Positions 11,836-20,940 of a DNA stretch of 64,000 nt are shown piece by piece. The stretch spans positions 59,265,211 through 59,329,210 of the forward strand of contig CM063113.1 in NCBI GenBank assembly GCA_031841125.1, in the 5' to 3' direction. The notes below the pieces were generated by a model. The model was not told the origin of the DNA. It searched no databases and worked only from the letters and a program-made list of their open reading frames with translations. The first letter of the stretch is position 1. Each line of letters begins with the position of its first letter. Made by a program: the position numbers and the translations under genes. This DNA is from Acanthococcus lagerstroemiae. Taxonomy: Eukaryota > Arthropoda > Insecta > Hemiptera > Eriococcidae.

Positions 11836-12220
11836 CTGCAACAAAGCGAAAACAATCGTGTTTGTTCTTCGTACGTACAGTACACAATACTTCTTCTGTA
11901 TACTAAAGTATCAGCGAGAGATACGGGGTCGAGGGGAGAAGGAAGACGGTACGTCTGATTAGTGTATGATTCCATTAGAATCGTGCCATCTCGGCTGGCA
12001 CCCAGAAGGAAAATGTCAGTACCTATGATATTTCTTACGATGGTTTGATGTCCGTAAATTCCCGTTAGACGGGTATCGCCTTGATATTCAGTGGGATGCT
12101 GATATTCATTCTATGCACTTTTGAACTAATTTTTAATATCAGCTGTTGTCACCGGTGACAGGAGTGCAGGGTCAGGGTACCGTGTCTTGACATTTCCGGA
12201 AAAAAGAAAGTGAATAGCAC
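11836..12220. other. Intron sequence, nothing recognised
   Basis: Short AT-rich stretch between the Ig4 exon acceptor and the tail of the first LINE copy. Confidence 0.4.
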
Positions 12221-14919
12221 TGATGATGATGATACGGTTATCAGTCTTACGACCGGTTTTATGCAGCTCTCCATTTCTCCCTATCTTGTGCAAGTTCTTT
12301 CATTTCGTAATAATATGTATGTACTTACATTTGACATCCTTTATTACAAATATCTGTTGAACGTACTGGAATCTTTGCCGATCTACCCAATTCTTTCCCT
12401 CCACTCTTCCTTCTAGCAGCAGTGATATTATTCCTGGGTGCCTCAAATTATGCCCTATTAGTTTATCCCTCCTTCTCTTCAGACATTTCCAAATATTCAT
12501 TTTACATCCTACTCTGTTAAGTACTTTCTCATTTCTTACCATATCCGTCCAATTGATGCTAAGTACTCGCCTGTAGCACCACATCTCAAACGCTTCGACC
12601 CTTCTCTTCTCTGGTTTTCCTACGTATGATCCACGTTTCACATCTGTGAGAAAATGTTGGTCTGTTTGAATTTAATTTAGTGTTTTATAAGTACAGCAAT
12701 GCGCTCATCGGTAGAATCCATTTGTCTGGAATAGTATATAAAATAAAAGAATAGTCGAAGGTCAGTTACAGAACTGCATTCTATCACCCCTGTACTGTGT
12801 ATGGGAAATGTGACGGGAAACGTGACTTGAACAACGGTCTTAGAATTAGGCAGAATGCGATCGTTTGACAAAATAACACGGCATTAACTTTAAAAAAAAA
12901 AAGGAGAAGGGAATGAATGATCCTTGGTGAAAGCGATCGAGACTGCTCTAGGTCTCACAAGGGCTGTCATTATGTTATTCGTCGGCATTTAGCAACAGTT
13001 TGTAGTTTTGGTGCGGTTCGGTTCGTTTTCGGGAAGTCTGTTGCGTTTTCGTTGTCTGCATTGTCAGATAGTGAGTACTACAGGGGGGTGTCTCGGAGTT
13101 CAGCTCGAGCACCCGCGGCAGTCCTGTAGCCAACGGAAGTTGGGGGCGAACGGTTGTCTTGTGTGGTCAAAGGTGGCCACTCCTGCAGTTGGCTTCGTGT
13201 GCGGATCAGTGGATCTCGATCGGAGTCAGGGTGAGTCAGACGGACTTGATTCACTTGTCCAGGGACCCCACGGGGGAGGGTCGCGCCTTCTAGAACCTGT
13301 GGCCAGTGTAGTAGCATTGAGGGCTGCGGCCTGGTCAGGGAGCACTGTGTCATAGAGGTGGGGAGCATCCGGTCGACGGCTGAGTCAGGTGCTAGCCTCC
13401 ATTGCACGTCACAGCCAACGTTGATGCGTCAATGCTGGGGGTGGTCTACTGTCATGCATTGATGACGCTAAGGGCGGGTCTTGGACGGCACTGGAGGGAG
13501 ATACCTTCAGTGCTGGGATGGAACTTGTAGGGCTCCATCTCGTCAAGTCAACCTGAGGAGGTGAGTGACACCTCGCACTACCAGTTGGGTGGGCTGGAGT
13601 GCGGAGCTGGGTAAACTTGAACAGGAGTTCAGGGGCATCGCACTCGCAGCTGGGGAAGCACCCATTGCACGTGGTAGCTGGCGCTGGGCTGATCACTCAG
13701 CGCCGGGGGCAGTGAGATCGTCTTGCTCAACGGTGTGCACACTGTGGATAGGATGCTTCTGCGGGGCATACCCTGCGGGGATCCACAGCTGACAGGGGGG
13801 AGCAGAGGTACTTCTGCCACTGTCAGGGACATCGCGTTGCGCCTTAAGTTAGCTTTGCCAGAGGGGCAGAGCAGGGCTGGCCAGATGGGCCAGATTTGTA
13901 CCTGGTGTGATTATCCAGGAACTGGAAGCCTGTGTTTTGAGATGCGTCATGACTGGCTGTGCGAAAATGTGAGATCAGGTGTATGATCTTAGTGGTTAAG
14001 ATAGGTGGACAAAAGTGCTCACCTTTTGGTTTTTACAGTGTACCAGGTTGAATGAACTATTCTGGATCCTGCCAGCTGAACCAGTACTTCTGACATGAGT
14101 TAGTATCCAATAGTGTCATTATTTAGGTTAAAAAAAAAGAAAAAAAAGAACATATTGAGAATTCTAAATTTTCTTCCTTTATACATCCATACAAGGCTAC
14201 ACTCCAAACATAAGTTTTCAAGAACAATTTTCTTATTTCCATGTTTATTTTTGATTTGAAAAGATTACTTTTTCGATAAGATAATAATTTAGCTCGTGCT
14301 ATTCTACAACCAATATCCCTTTTACTCCTTCCATATTTTGTTCTTTTACTCTCTAAATAGCAAAATTCGCTTACTCCTTCAATCTTTTCCTGTCCAATAT
14401 TTATATTTAAGCTATCATGTTCACATCGATTTCATACTATTACTCTAGTTTTGTTTTATTTATTCCCATACAATATTCTATGCTCAAAATTTCCTCCATT
14501 TCATTTAAAATGTTTTCCAAATCAATACACTTTTCAGCTAATAACACAATATCATCTGCAAACCTGAGCATCTTTACTCGCTCTCCATGAATAGTGACAC
14601 CCGCTTCAAATTTTTATTTTTTCGTTTATGATCCACTCTATGTCCAGATTAAATAATAGTGGAGATAAGGAGCACCCCTGTTTTGCATATTTTTCTATAT
14701 TAGCCTCCTCTTTTTCTTTTTCTATTCTTAATGTGGCTTTCTGTCCTTTACATAAGTTTGAAATAACTTGTCTTTCTTTAAATTTTATTCCTATCATTTC
14801 TAGAATATCAAATATTTTATCCCATTTAACATTGTCAAAAGCTATTTCACTATCAACGAATCTGCCCCTTTTTGTGTCTCCCATCTACAATTAATCTCAA
14901 GGATAACAGTGCTTCCCTA
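12221..14919 (-). mobile_element. LINE (RTE-like by tail), copy A, 5'-truncated and interrupted
   Basis: The minus strand from 14919 encodes reverse-transcriptase core (AFDNVKWDKIFDILEMIGI, then G-C-S-L-S-P-L-L-F-N) at 14606-14884. The catalytic F-A-D-D box follows near 14550-14540, then the C-terminal part with EAFEMWCYRR and L-I-G-H at 12300-12630. It ends in a short 3' untranslated piece with a (TCA)n/(TGA)n tail at 12221-12233. The 5' side starts abruptly at 14919, directly against the tail of copy B. Frames are broken, and a 1.54-kb insert splits the C-terminal domain at 12645-14182. The family reverse-transcribes its own RNA at a nicked target; this copy is dead. Clade assignment is tentative. 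Confidence 0.82.
12645..14182. mobile_element. Unclassified insertion with 5-bp target duplication (ACATC), GC-rich core
   Basis: It splits LINE copy A at a position where copy B (15251-15275) is continuous. ACATC occurs just outside both ends (12640-12644 and 14183-14187). The flanks are AT-rich, while about 12905-14100 is markedly richer in G+C than the window. An A-rich run (14129-14150) suggests a retroposed plus-strand transcript. The ends show no clear inverted or long direct repeats. Open frames in the core (for example 13008-13355 and 13723-13986) have no domain I can name; C-T-W-C near the end of the latter hints only weakly at a zinc knuckle. It may be a composite of two insertions. 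Confidence 0.65.
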
Positions 14920-15905
14920 GTGATGATGATGATGATGATAAGGTTATCAGTCTTACGACCGGTTTGATGCAGCTCTCCATTTCTCCCTATGTTGTGCAAG
15001 TTCTTTCATTTTGCAATAACACTTACATTTCACATCTTTGATTATTTGCTGAACATACTGGAATCTTTGCCGACCTACCCAATTCTTTCACTGCACTCTT
15101 TCTTCTAGCAGCAGTGATATTTCCAGGGTGCCTCAAATTATGCCCTATTAGTTTATCTCTCCTTGCGTCCATTTGGTGCTATGTATCCGTCTATAGCATC
15201 ACATCTCAAAAGCTTCGATTCTTCTCTTTTCTGATTTTCCTGGAGTCCATGTTTCACATCCATACAATGCTATACTCCAAACATAAGTTTTTAAGAACAA
15301 TTTTCTTATTTCCAGATTTATTTTTGATTTGAAAACATTACTTTTTCGATAAAATGCTAATTCGGCTTGTGCTATAATGTCCATTTGACTCCTTCCATAT
15401 TTTGTTATTTTACTCCCTAAATAGCAAATCCTGCCCCTTTTTGAGTCCCCCATCTACAATTAATCTCAAAGCTAACACTGCTTCCCTAAGTACCTCTACT
15501 TTTTCTAAATCCAAACTGCTCATCTCCTAATTTTGCATTCATAATTCTCCTGTAAATTATCCTAGTTAATATTTTTGACGCGTGCGAAAGAAGACTAATT
15601 GTTCGATAATTTTTACACCTATCTGCTCCTGCTTTTTTGGTATAGTTACAGTAGCACTCTTTTTAAAGTACTCGGGCATTCCCCCATTATCATAAATATA
15701 GGATACATACTAATTTGTACAATTCATGAAGTACATATTCTCCCAAGTTCTGTAATGATTCAGCTAGTATCTCTTCCACTCCTGAAGCTTTTCCTTTCTT
15801 TAAATCACTCAGTGCTTTTCAAATTCACCTCTTAAAATTGAGTCTCTCCTCTCATCTTCTTTCACGTCCTCCCTCCTCTCCATCCTTATCTCTTCGTCCC
15901 CATTA

Positions 15906-15910
15906 TTACT
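15906..15910. repeat. Target-site duplication of the gypsy element, left
   Basis: TTACT, matched by TTACT at 20560-20564. A 5-base duplication is usual for many Ty3/gypsy integrases. Confidence 0.9.
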
Positions 15911-16119
15911 TGTGGTAATTCGTGTCCGTTCACGTAAACACAATAACAAGGCAGAAGGTTCGTGTAAGTACGTACTATATTCTACTGAAAGGCAATTCGT
16001 TAGCTGCTGTGTATAAAAGTGCAAATCCTTATCTTGATAACAGAACAGGTAGGAGTGTGCAACTGAAAATACCGGTAGGGCTGAAAGTAATATCTAAATA
16101 TAAACCAACGTCCGCCACA
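15911..16119 (-). repeat. 3' LTR of the gypsy element
   Basis: 209 bases. On the element's strand it begins TGTGGCGGACG and ends AATTACCACA, so its outer five bases are mutually inverted (TGTGG/CCACA). It matches 20351-20559 base for base on inspection. Confidence 0.95.
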
Positions 16120-16130
16120 CACTCCCCCCC
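16120..16130 (-). promoter_or_regulatory. Polypurine tract of the gypsy element
   Basis: The element strand reads GGGGGGGAGTG immediately before the 3' LTR. This is the expected position and composition of the primer for plus-strand DNA synthesis. Confidence 0.75.
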
Positions 16131-16262
16131 AAGTGCGTTTCGCACGAAAAAATAATAATATTATAATATGGTAAACACATTAAAATGGTAAACAAGAAGA
16201 AAAATGGTAACACATATAGAAATGATACGAACTAAATTAGATTAAAATCTAGAAAGTGACTA

Positions 16263-19200
16263 TTATGGGTAGATACCCTTAAAATGGACTCGTCGGCTAG
16301 GTAATTTTCGTCTTACTGGTTGAGGTGGTGCGACAGTAACTGTGATCGGTGATCTTCTATCAGGTACTGCTTTTGGTTCACTCAACATGAATGCAGGTTT
16401 CACTCGATCCAACGATATTTTGACAATTCTTCCTTCCATTTCAACTGTTATAGTTTTACTGTCCCGTTCAATGACTTTGTGCGGACCTGTGTAAGGTGGT
16501 TGTAGTGCGGATCTTTGAAGTTCAACTCTCACAAAAACGTGTGTGCAACTTTTGAGTGTTCCAGGCACATATACAGGGCTGGCTCCATGTCTTCGGGTTT
16601 GATCGGCATACTTTCTCAGAGCTGTGCTGAGGCGGCGAACAAATTCTGGGGCATCTTTTATTTTGTCGATACTGGAATCGTCTGAGGCGAAAAATTCGCC
16701 CGGCAGGCGCAACTCTGCGCCATATGTGAGCTGGGCTGCTGAGACGCCCTGATCTTCCCTAACTGATGACCTGAGACCTAGGAGGATGAGTGGTAGCACT
16801 TCTGTCCATCGCTCGGCTGCATATGCCATAATGGCAGCTTTTAGTGAGCGATGCCATCTCTCTACTCGACCATTTGACTGTGGGTGATAACTGGTTGTAC
16901 GAATTTTCTTGGTGCCTAGGGTCTTGGCTAAGTGCTGGAACAATTCTGCTTCAAATTGTCGACCCTGATCTGTAGTTAGCCGTTCTGGGGCACCAAATCT
17001 TGCAACCCAGTGTTGCACAAAAATTTTTGCAACACTTTCAGCTGAAATGCTGTTAGTTGGGATGGCTTCTGGCCAGTGTGTGGCACGATCAACCATAGTT
17101 ACGACGTACTGTTTTCCATCAGATGGTGGGAGAGGTCCAACAATATCCAGGTGTAAGTGCTGGAAGCGCCCCGATTGGGCAAAGTCTCCTAGCTCAGTTT
17201 TAGTGTGCCGAGAAATCTTCGATTTTTGACAGGCTACACAGGCCTGAGCCCATTGTTTGCAATCTCTCTTCATGTTGGGCCAGATAAAACGGTGCGAAAC
17301 TTGGGTAGCTGTTGACTGTGCGCCTGCATGAGCTAACCTGTGGGTGATGTTAAAACCAATTTTTCGAAATTTACCTGACAAAAATGGACGTATCCTTGGA
17401 GTTGACACATCACAGTAGATAGGTATGTTACTATCTGCGGAGGTTAACTGCTTCAGGACCAGGCTTGTTTTCTGACTTTTTAGAAGTTCTTGTAGCTCTG
17501 GGTCATTGACCTGCTCTTTGGCCAATTCGGCATTATCGATCTCACTCGGCAAGTCTAGGCTGTTGATGCGAGATAGAAAGTCAGCTGGGATATTTTCTGT
17601 ACCAGGAATGTACTTGATATTGGTGCTGAATTGTCCAATAAAATCGAGTTGGCGTACTACTCTTGGTGATGCACTCTCCGACGGATTTACGAAGGCAAAT
17701 GTGAGAGGCTTATGATCAGTCATGATGGTGAAATCGCGCCCCTCCAAGTGTGTCCTGAAATGTTTGATCGATGCGAAAATCGCTAGCAATTCCCGGTCGT
17801 AGGTCGACCATTTCTGCTCTGTAGTGGACAGCTTCCGCGAGAAAAATGCCAATGGCTCCGTTTTTCCATTATTGATCTGGTGAAGTGCGCCACCTATCGC
17901 TGCGTTTGATGCATCAGTGCACAAAACAATGGAAGCTTCATCGCTGGGATGGTATAATAGAGTCGCGTTGGCCAATGCAGATTTTAATTCGGTGAATGCG
18001 CTAATTGCATCTGGGGTCCACTGTAAGATAGTACGATCGTTCTTCTTGTTACTCTTGATAAGCACTTGTAGACGACGTTGAATTTCGGCTGCATGATGGA
18101 TACTGCGCCGAAAAAAGTTAATCATGCCTAAAAATTTTCGTAGGCCGGCAACATCAGAAGGTTGTGGAAAATCAAGGATTGGTTTGACTCTTTCAGGATC
18201 AGGAGTGATGCCTGCTGTATTGACACGGTGGCCGAGGAAAGACACTTCTTCCTCCGCATAGTCACATTTTGATACATTAACTGTTAGCCCGGCTTGGTGG
18301 AGACGACGAAGCACTTCACGTACATGTTCAGTATGCACAGATTTGTCGGCGGACGCAATAAGTATATCGTCGATATACACGTAAACGTATTCCAGATCGC
18401 GAGTAATTCCGTCCATAAATCTTTGAAAAGTCTGCCCTGAGTTACGTAAGCCAAATGGCATAACTACATACTGAAACAATCCAAATGGTGTTATAATTGC
18501 AGTTTTTTCACGGTCACTTTCAGCAACAGGAATGTTATGATAGGCTCTCTTTATATCGAGGGTAGTAAATACTCTGGCACCGAATAGACTAGAATTGAAA
18601 TCGACGATGTTAGGTATCGGGTAGCGATCAGGTTTAGTTATACTATTTACCTTGCGATAGTCACCGACAGTTCGCCACTCCTCTGGGCCTTTCTTGGGTA
18701 CGACGTGAATTGGACTTGCCCACGGACTTTTCGACGGTATGACATCACCAAGATCCATCAATTCTTGAATTGCTTTTTTGGCTGCTCTAAGTTTTTTAGG
18801 TGGTAGCCGACGGGCTCGTGCTGCGACGGGTGGACCAGTTGTTTCGATGACATGTGTGGTTCCGTGTGTGAATTGGCACGGACGACGTGCTACCGGCTGT
18901 GATATCCCAGGGAAATCAGCTAGCAGTTTACTGAAGGCGGACCCGTTGAGAGTTGTGACACTCGTATAGTGTACAAACATTGTTTGACCACCTGATTTGA
19001 GGTTCGTTGTTTTATCGATCAAGCATTTCCCATGCAAGTCAGGTAGTAATTTGAAGTGTGCCAGGAAATCCGCACCAATTATTGGATATGTAACATCAGC
19101 TGTGATGAAACGCCACGGGAAAACACGACGAAAACCAAACTGTATGGGCAGGTACCGTTCACCATAGGTATTAATGACTGTTTCGTTAGCGGCGTACAGC

Positions 19201-19346
19201 TTAAAGTTGGAAATTCGTCTGCGTTCGTCGTTTGTTGCAGGAAGCACTGATAGGTCGGCACCGGTATCAATCAGGAATTTTAAAGATGTACCACGGTCGT
19301 AAATAAACAGGCGCCGCGACTTCTTTCCGCCAGTTGCGGCACTCAC
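16263..19346 (-). CDS. pol: Gypsy pol: protease, reverse transcriptase, RNase H, integrase
   Basis: The open frame has 1027 codons. Its first codon in this span is GTG, and the frame continues upstream into the end of gag, so pol is most likely made as a Gag-Pol fusion by -1 frameshifting. Protease has D-T-G-A-D at residues 27-31 and I-I-G-A-D-F-L near 89-95. Reverse transcriptase has T-T-L-D at 261-264 and Y-I-D-D at 324-327. RNase H has C-T-D-A-S near 476-480. Integrase has an H-H-C-C zinc finger (H669, H673, C703, C706), catalytic D734, D793 and E829 (a D,D-35-E core), and a C-terminal G-P-Y/F-like module (P-P-Y-T-G-P-H). All key residues are present and there are no internal stops. Products process Gag, copy the RNA and insert the DNA. 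Confidence 0.95.
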   Translation of the reverse strand: MSAATGGKKSRRLFIYDRGTSLKFLIDTGADLSVLPATNDERRRISNFKLYAANETVINTYGERYLPIQFGFRRVFPWRFITADVTYPIIGADFLAHFKLLPDLHGKCLIDKTTNLKSGGQTMFVHYTSVTTLNGSAFSKLLADFPGISQPVARRPCQFTHGTTHVIETTGPPVAARARRLPPKKLRAAKKAIQELMDLGDVIPSKSPWASPIHVVPKKGPEEWRTVGDYRKVNSITKPDRYPIPNIVDFNSSLFGARVFTTLDIKRAYHNIPVAESDREKTAIITPFGLFQYVVMPFGLRNSGQTFQRFMDGITRDLEYVYVYIDDILIASADKSVHTEHVREVLRRLHQAGLTVNVSKCDYAEEEVSFLGHRVNTAGITPDPERVKPILDFPQPSDVAGLRKFLGMINFFRRSIHHAAEIQRRLQVLIKSNKKNDRTILQWTPDAISAFTELKSALANATLLYHPSDEASIVLCTDASNAAIGGALHQINNGKTEPLAFFSRKLSTTEQKWSTYDRELLAIFASIKHFRTHLEGRDFTIMTDHKPLTFAFVNPSESASPRVVRQLDFIGQFSTNIKYIPGTENIPADFLSRINSLDLPSEIDNAELAKEQVNDPELQELLKSQKTSLVLKQLTSADSNIPIYCDVSTPRIRPFLSGKFRKIGFNITHRLAHAGAQSTATQVSHRFIWPNMKRDCKQWAQACVACQKSKISRHTKTELGDFAQSGRFQHLHLDIVGPLPPSDGKQYVVTMVDRATHWPEAIPTNSISAESVAKIFVQHWVARFGAPERLTTDQGRQFEAELFQHLAKTLGTKKIRTTSYHPQSNGRVERWHRSLKAAIMAYAAERWTEVLPLILLGLRSSVREDQGVSAAQLTYGAELRLPGEFFASDDSSIDKIKDAPEFVRRLSTALRKYADQTRRHGASPVYVPGTLKSCTHVFVRVELQRSALQPPYTGPHKVIERDSKTITVEMEGRIVKISLDRVKPAFMLSEPKAVPDRRSPITVTVAPPQPVRRKLPSRRVHFKGIYP

Positions 19347-20236
19347 TGACGGTTGCTCTCGTTTTTTGATTTTTGCTGCAGTTTGAATGAATCAAATTTC
19401 TCACACCAGTCACGGCACTTTCTTGCTTCTTCACCAAATTTGAAATGATAGTAACATTGTGGACCATTTGGATCGTACCTCGGATGACTCCGACTTTGGT
19501 TACGCACACGTCGGCCAGGTGTTGGACTGCGGCTGTAGTGACGGTTATGTCTGCTATGGTGGTAGTCCCGACTGCGTGAACGATGTTGTGTAGAGCCTGC
19601 AACAAATTTCGAAAATTCTTCTCGGAGCGCACTGATTTCAGCTTGCAGGGAATCGATTGTTGTCGTCGCTGTGGGTGGTGGTATAGACGCTGCGGTAATA
19701 CTGATCTTGGTTTCTCGTTCCCAGGCGCGGTCGGCAGCTTGAGCTGCTTTATCGAGATCGGTCACATCGGTTAGGATTAATGTTTCCGCGACACCAGCAG
19801 GTAACTGCTTATAAAAAAGTTCACGCAACATCACTTCACCTACACCACCAGCGCCTTTGGCATGTTCCTTCAGCTCACGTAAAAATAAGCTGGGTTTTTT
19901 GTCACCTCTCTGTAGCCCATCTAAGAGTTTCTTGACCTGTGCTGAGTCGCTAGGCTCAAATTCTGCTCTAATGCGGTTCACCAAAGTTGTGTACGGGTCC
20001 CTGGAAGGTTGGTCGGTCACCAATTCATACACTCGTGATAGGATTTCACTGGGCAGAGCAGATGCGAGGATTGAGTATTTCGTTTCTTCATCTGTCAGAC
20101 TATTAGCTTTAAAACGAAGTTCGACTTGACTCAGCCATACCTTGACTCCAGCTGGGTTGTTCGGATCATAATTCGGTATGGTGATATTGACCTTATTCTC
20201 TTTATCCATTATTCTAGTGGCTAGTTCAGATTTCAT
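19343..20236 (-). CDS. gag: Gypsy gag, nucleocapsid/capsid polyprotein
   Basis: The likely start is the ATG at 20236 (M-K-S-E-L-A-T-R-I-M), giving 297 residues; the frame also runs open upstream through the 5' LTR, which is untranslated leader. A second ATG ten codons on (M-D-K-E-N) is an alternative start. The capsid part has VKVWLSQVELRFKAN and S-R-D-P-Y-T-T-L, the usual insect gypsy Gag pattern. A basic, R/S/H-rich stretch follows. Near the C-terminus is a zinc-knuckle variant, C-Y-Y-H-F-K-F-G then K-C-R-D-W-C. It should assemble the virus-like particle and bind element RNA. The stop at 19343-19345 overlaps the pol frame. Confidence 0.92.
   Translation of the reverse strand: MKSELATRIMDKENKVNITIPNYDPNNPAGVKVWLSQVELRFKANSLTDEETKYSILASALPSEILSRVYELVTDQPSRDPYTTLVNRIRAEFEPSDSAQVKKLLDGLQRGDKKPSLFLRELKEHAKGAGGVGEVMLRELFYKQLPAGVAETLILTDVTDLDKAAQAADRAWERETKISITAASIPPPTATTTIDSLQAEISALREEFSKFVAGSTQHRSRSRDYHHSRHNRHYSRSPTPGRRVRNQSRSHPRYDPNGPQCYYHFKFGEEARKCRDWCEKFDSFKLQQKSKNESNRQ
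19361..19367 (-). promoter_or_regulatory. Candidate -1 ribosomal frameshift slippery site (AAAAAAC)
   Basis: On the element strand the gag frame reads tcA AAA AAC, a canonical X-XXY-YYZ heptamer, 15 bases before the gag stop. Slipping back one base continues as AAA AAA CGA into the pol frame, which is open from just upstream of this point. A downstream stimulatory structure was not evaluated. Confidence 0.8.
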
Positions 20237-20330
20237 TCGACTCGTGGACGACACGCCACTGCACTGAGACACTTGTAAACTCGCGAAAAAACAAAGTACG
20301 AGTAAAACATGAAAATCACTTGAAAAATTA

Positions 20331-20350
20331 GACCAGTCGTAGGTCACCAC
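20331..20350 (-). promoter_or_regulatory. Primer-binding-site region of the gypsy element
   Basis: Immediately inside the 5' LTR the element strand reads GTGGTGACCTACGACTGG. This is where a host tRNA 3' end should anneal to prime first-strand synthesis. I could not assign the tRNA with confidence. Confidence 0.5.
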
Positions 20351-20559
20351 TGTGGTAATTCGTGTCCGTTCACGTAAACACAATAACAAGGCAGAAGGTT
20401 CGTGTAAGTACGTACTATATTCTACTGAAAGGCAATTCGTTAGCTGCTGTGTATAAAAGTGCAAATCCTTATCTTGATAACAGAACAGGTAGGAGTGTGC
20501 AACTGAAAATACCGGTAGGGCTGAAAGTAATATCTAAATATAAACCAACGTCCGCCACA
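20351..20559 (-). repeat. 5' LTR of the gypsy element
   Basis: 209 bases, identical on inspection to 15911-16119. TTTATATT and CTTTTATACAC motifs on the element strand are possible promoter elements, but this is not tested. Confidence 0.95.
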
Positions 20560-20564
20560 TTACT
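20560..20564. repeat. Target-site duplication of the gypsy element, right
   Basis: TTACT, partner of 15906-15910. Confidence 0.9.
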
Positions 20565-20940
20565 ATAATAGAGTCCTTCTACATACTCTACCCACCTTTT
20601 CATTTTTCCTTCAGCTGTGTAAATAGGCTCTCTTTCCTTCTTTGTTATATTCCTTGCTTTCTTCCTTCTTTCTCCAATTCCGTTTTTACTTTTCTATAGG
20701 CCAAGTCTATTAATTTGTCCTTTATTCATAAACTCTTCTATCATATCACTTCTTTCTTTCATCCATTCCTCTTTTGCCTTTTTACACTCTCTCTTTATTT
20801 CATTCCTTAACTTTTGATGAGCTAATCTACCTTTTCTGTCGTTTGCATTCTTATATTTTCTTCGTTCATCCATCATTCTGAGGATTTCCTCCTTCATTCA
20901 TGGTTTCTATTCTTCTCTCTTAGTTTAGATTTTCTTATGC

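Larger units (their letters stand above)
15911..20559 (-). mobile_element. Ty3/gypsy LTR retrotransposon, full length, young
   Basis: The element is 4649 bases with two 209-base LTRs that look identical. LTR ends are TG..CA, flanked by the 5-base duplication TTACT (15906-15910 and 20560-20564). It sits inside LINE copy B; removing it and one TTACT restores a continuous LINE frame. Gag (297 codons from its likely start) and pol are open without stops. Pol order is protease, reverse transcriptase, RNase H, integrase, and there is no envelope-like frame. Identical LTRs and intact frames mean insertion was recent, and the copy may still be capable of transposing. Clade within Ty3/gypsy was not assigned. 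Confidence 0.95.
14920..20940 (-). mobile_element. LINE (RTE-like by tail), copy B, internally deleted, hosting the gypsy element
   Basis: On the minus strand the linker upstream of the reverse transcriptase (20694-20897, EEILRMMDERRKYKN, then C-K-K-A-K-E-E-W) runs into the gypsy insertion. It resumes at 15905 with N-N-G-D-E-E and LKKGKASG, then CKNYRTISLLSHASKI and FGFRKSRGT (about 15500-15640). A deletion then joins the start of the palm region straight to the C-terminal domain (YLGSKITKYGRSQMDI, then LYGCETW and EAFEM, 15199-15453), so the F-A-D-D box is absent. The 3' tail is (TGA)n at 14920-14938. Several stops and frame changes make it non-functional. The 5' limit near 20940 is approximate. 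Confidence 0.82.

Noticed and set aside
12905..14110. A host gene or processed pseudogene in the GC-rich insert
   Set aside because: None of the frames resembles a known protein; it is kept as an unclassified insertion.
20237..20464. An N-terminal extension of gag through the 5' LTR
   Set aside because: The frame happens to be open, but it lies in the LTR and leader; the ATG at 20236 is the better start.
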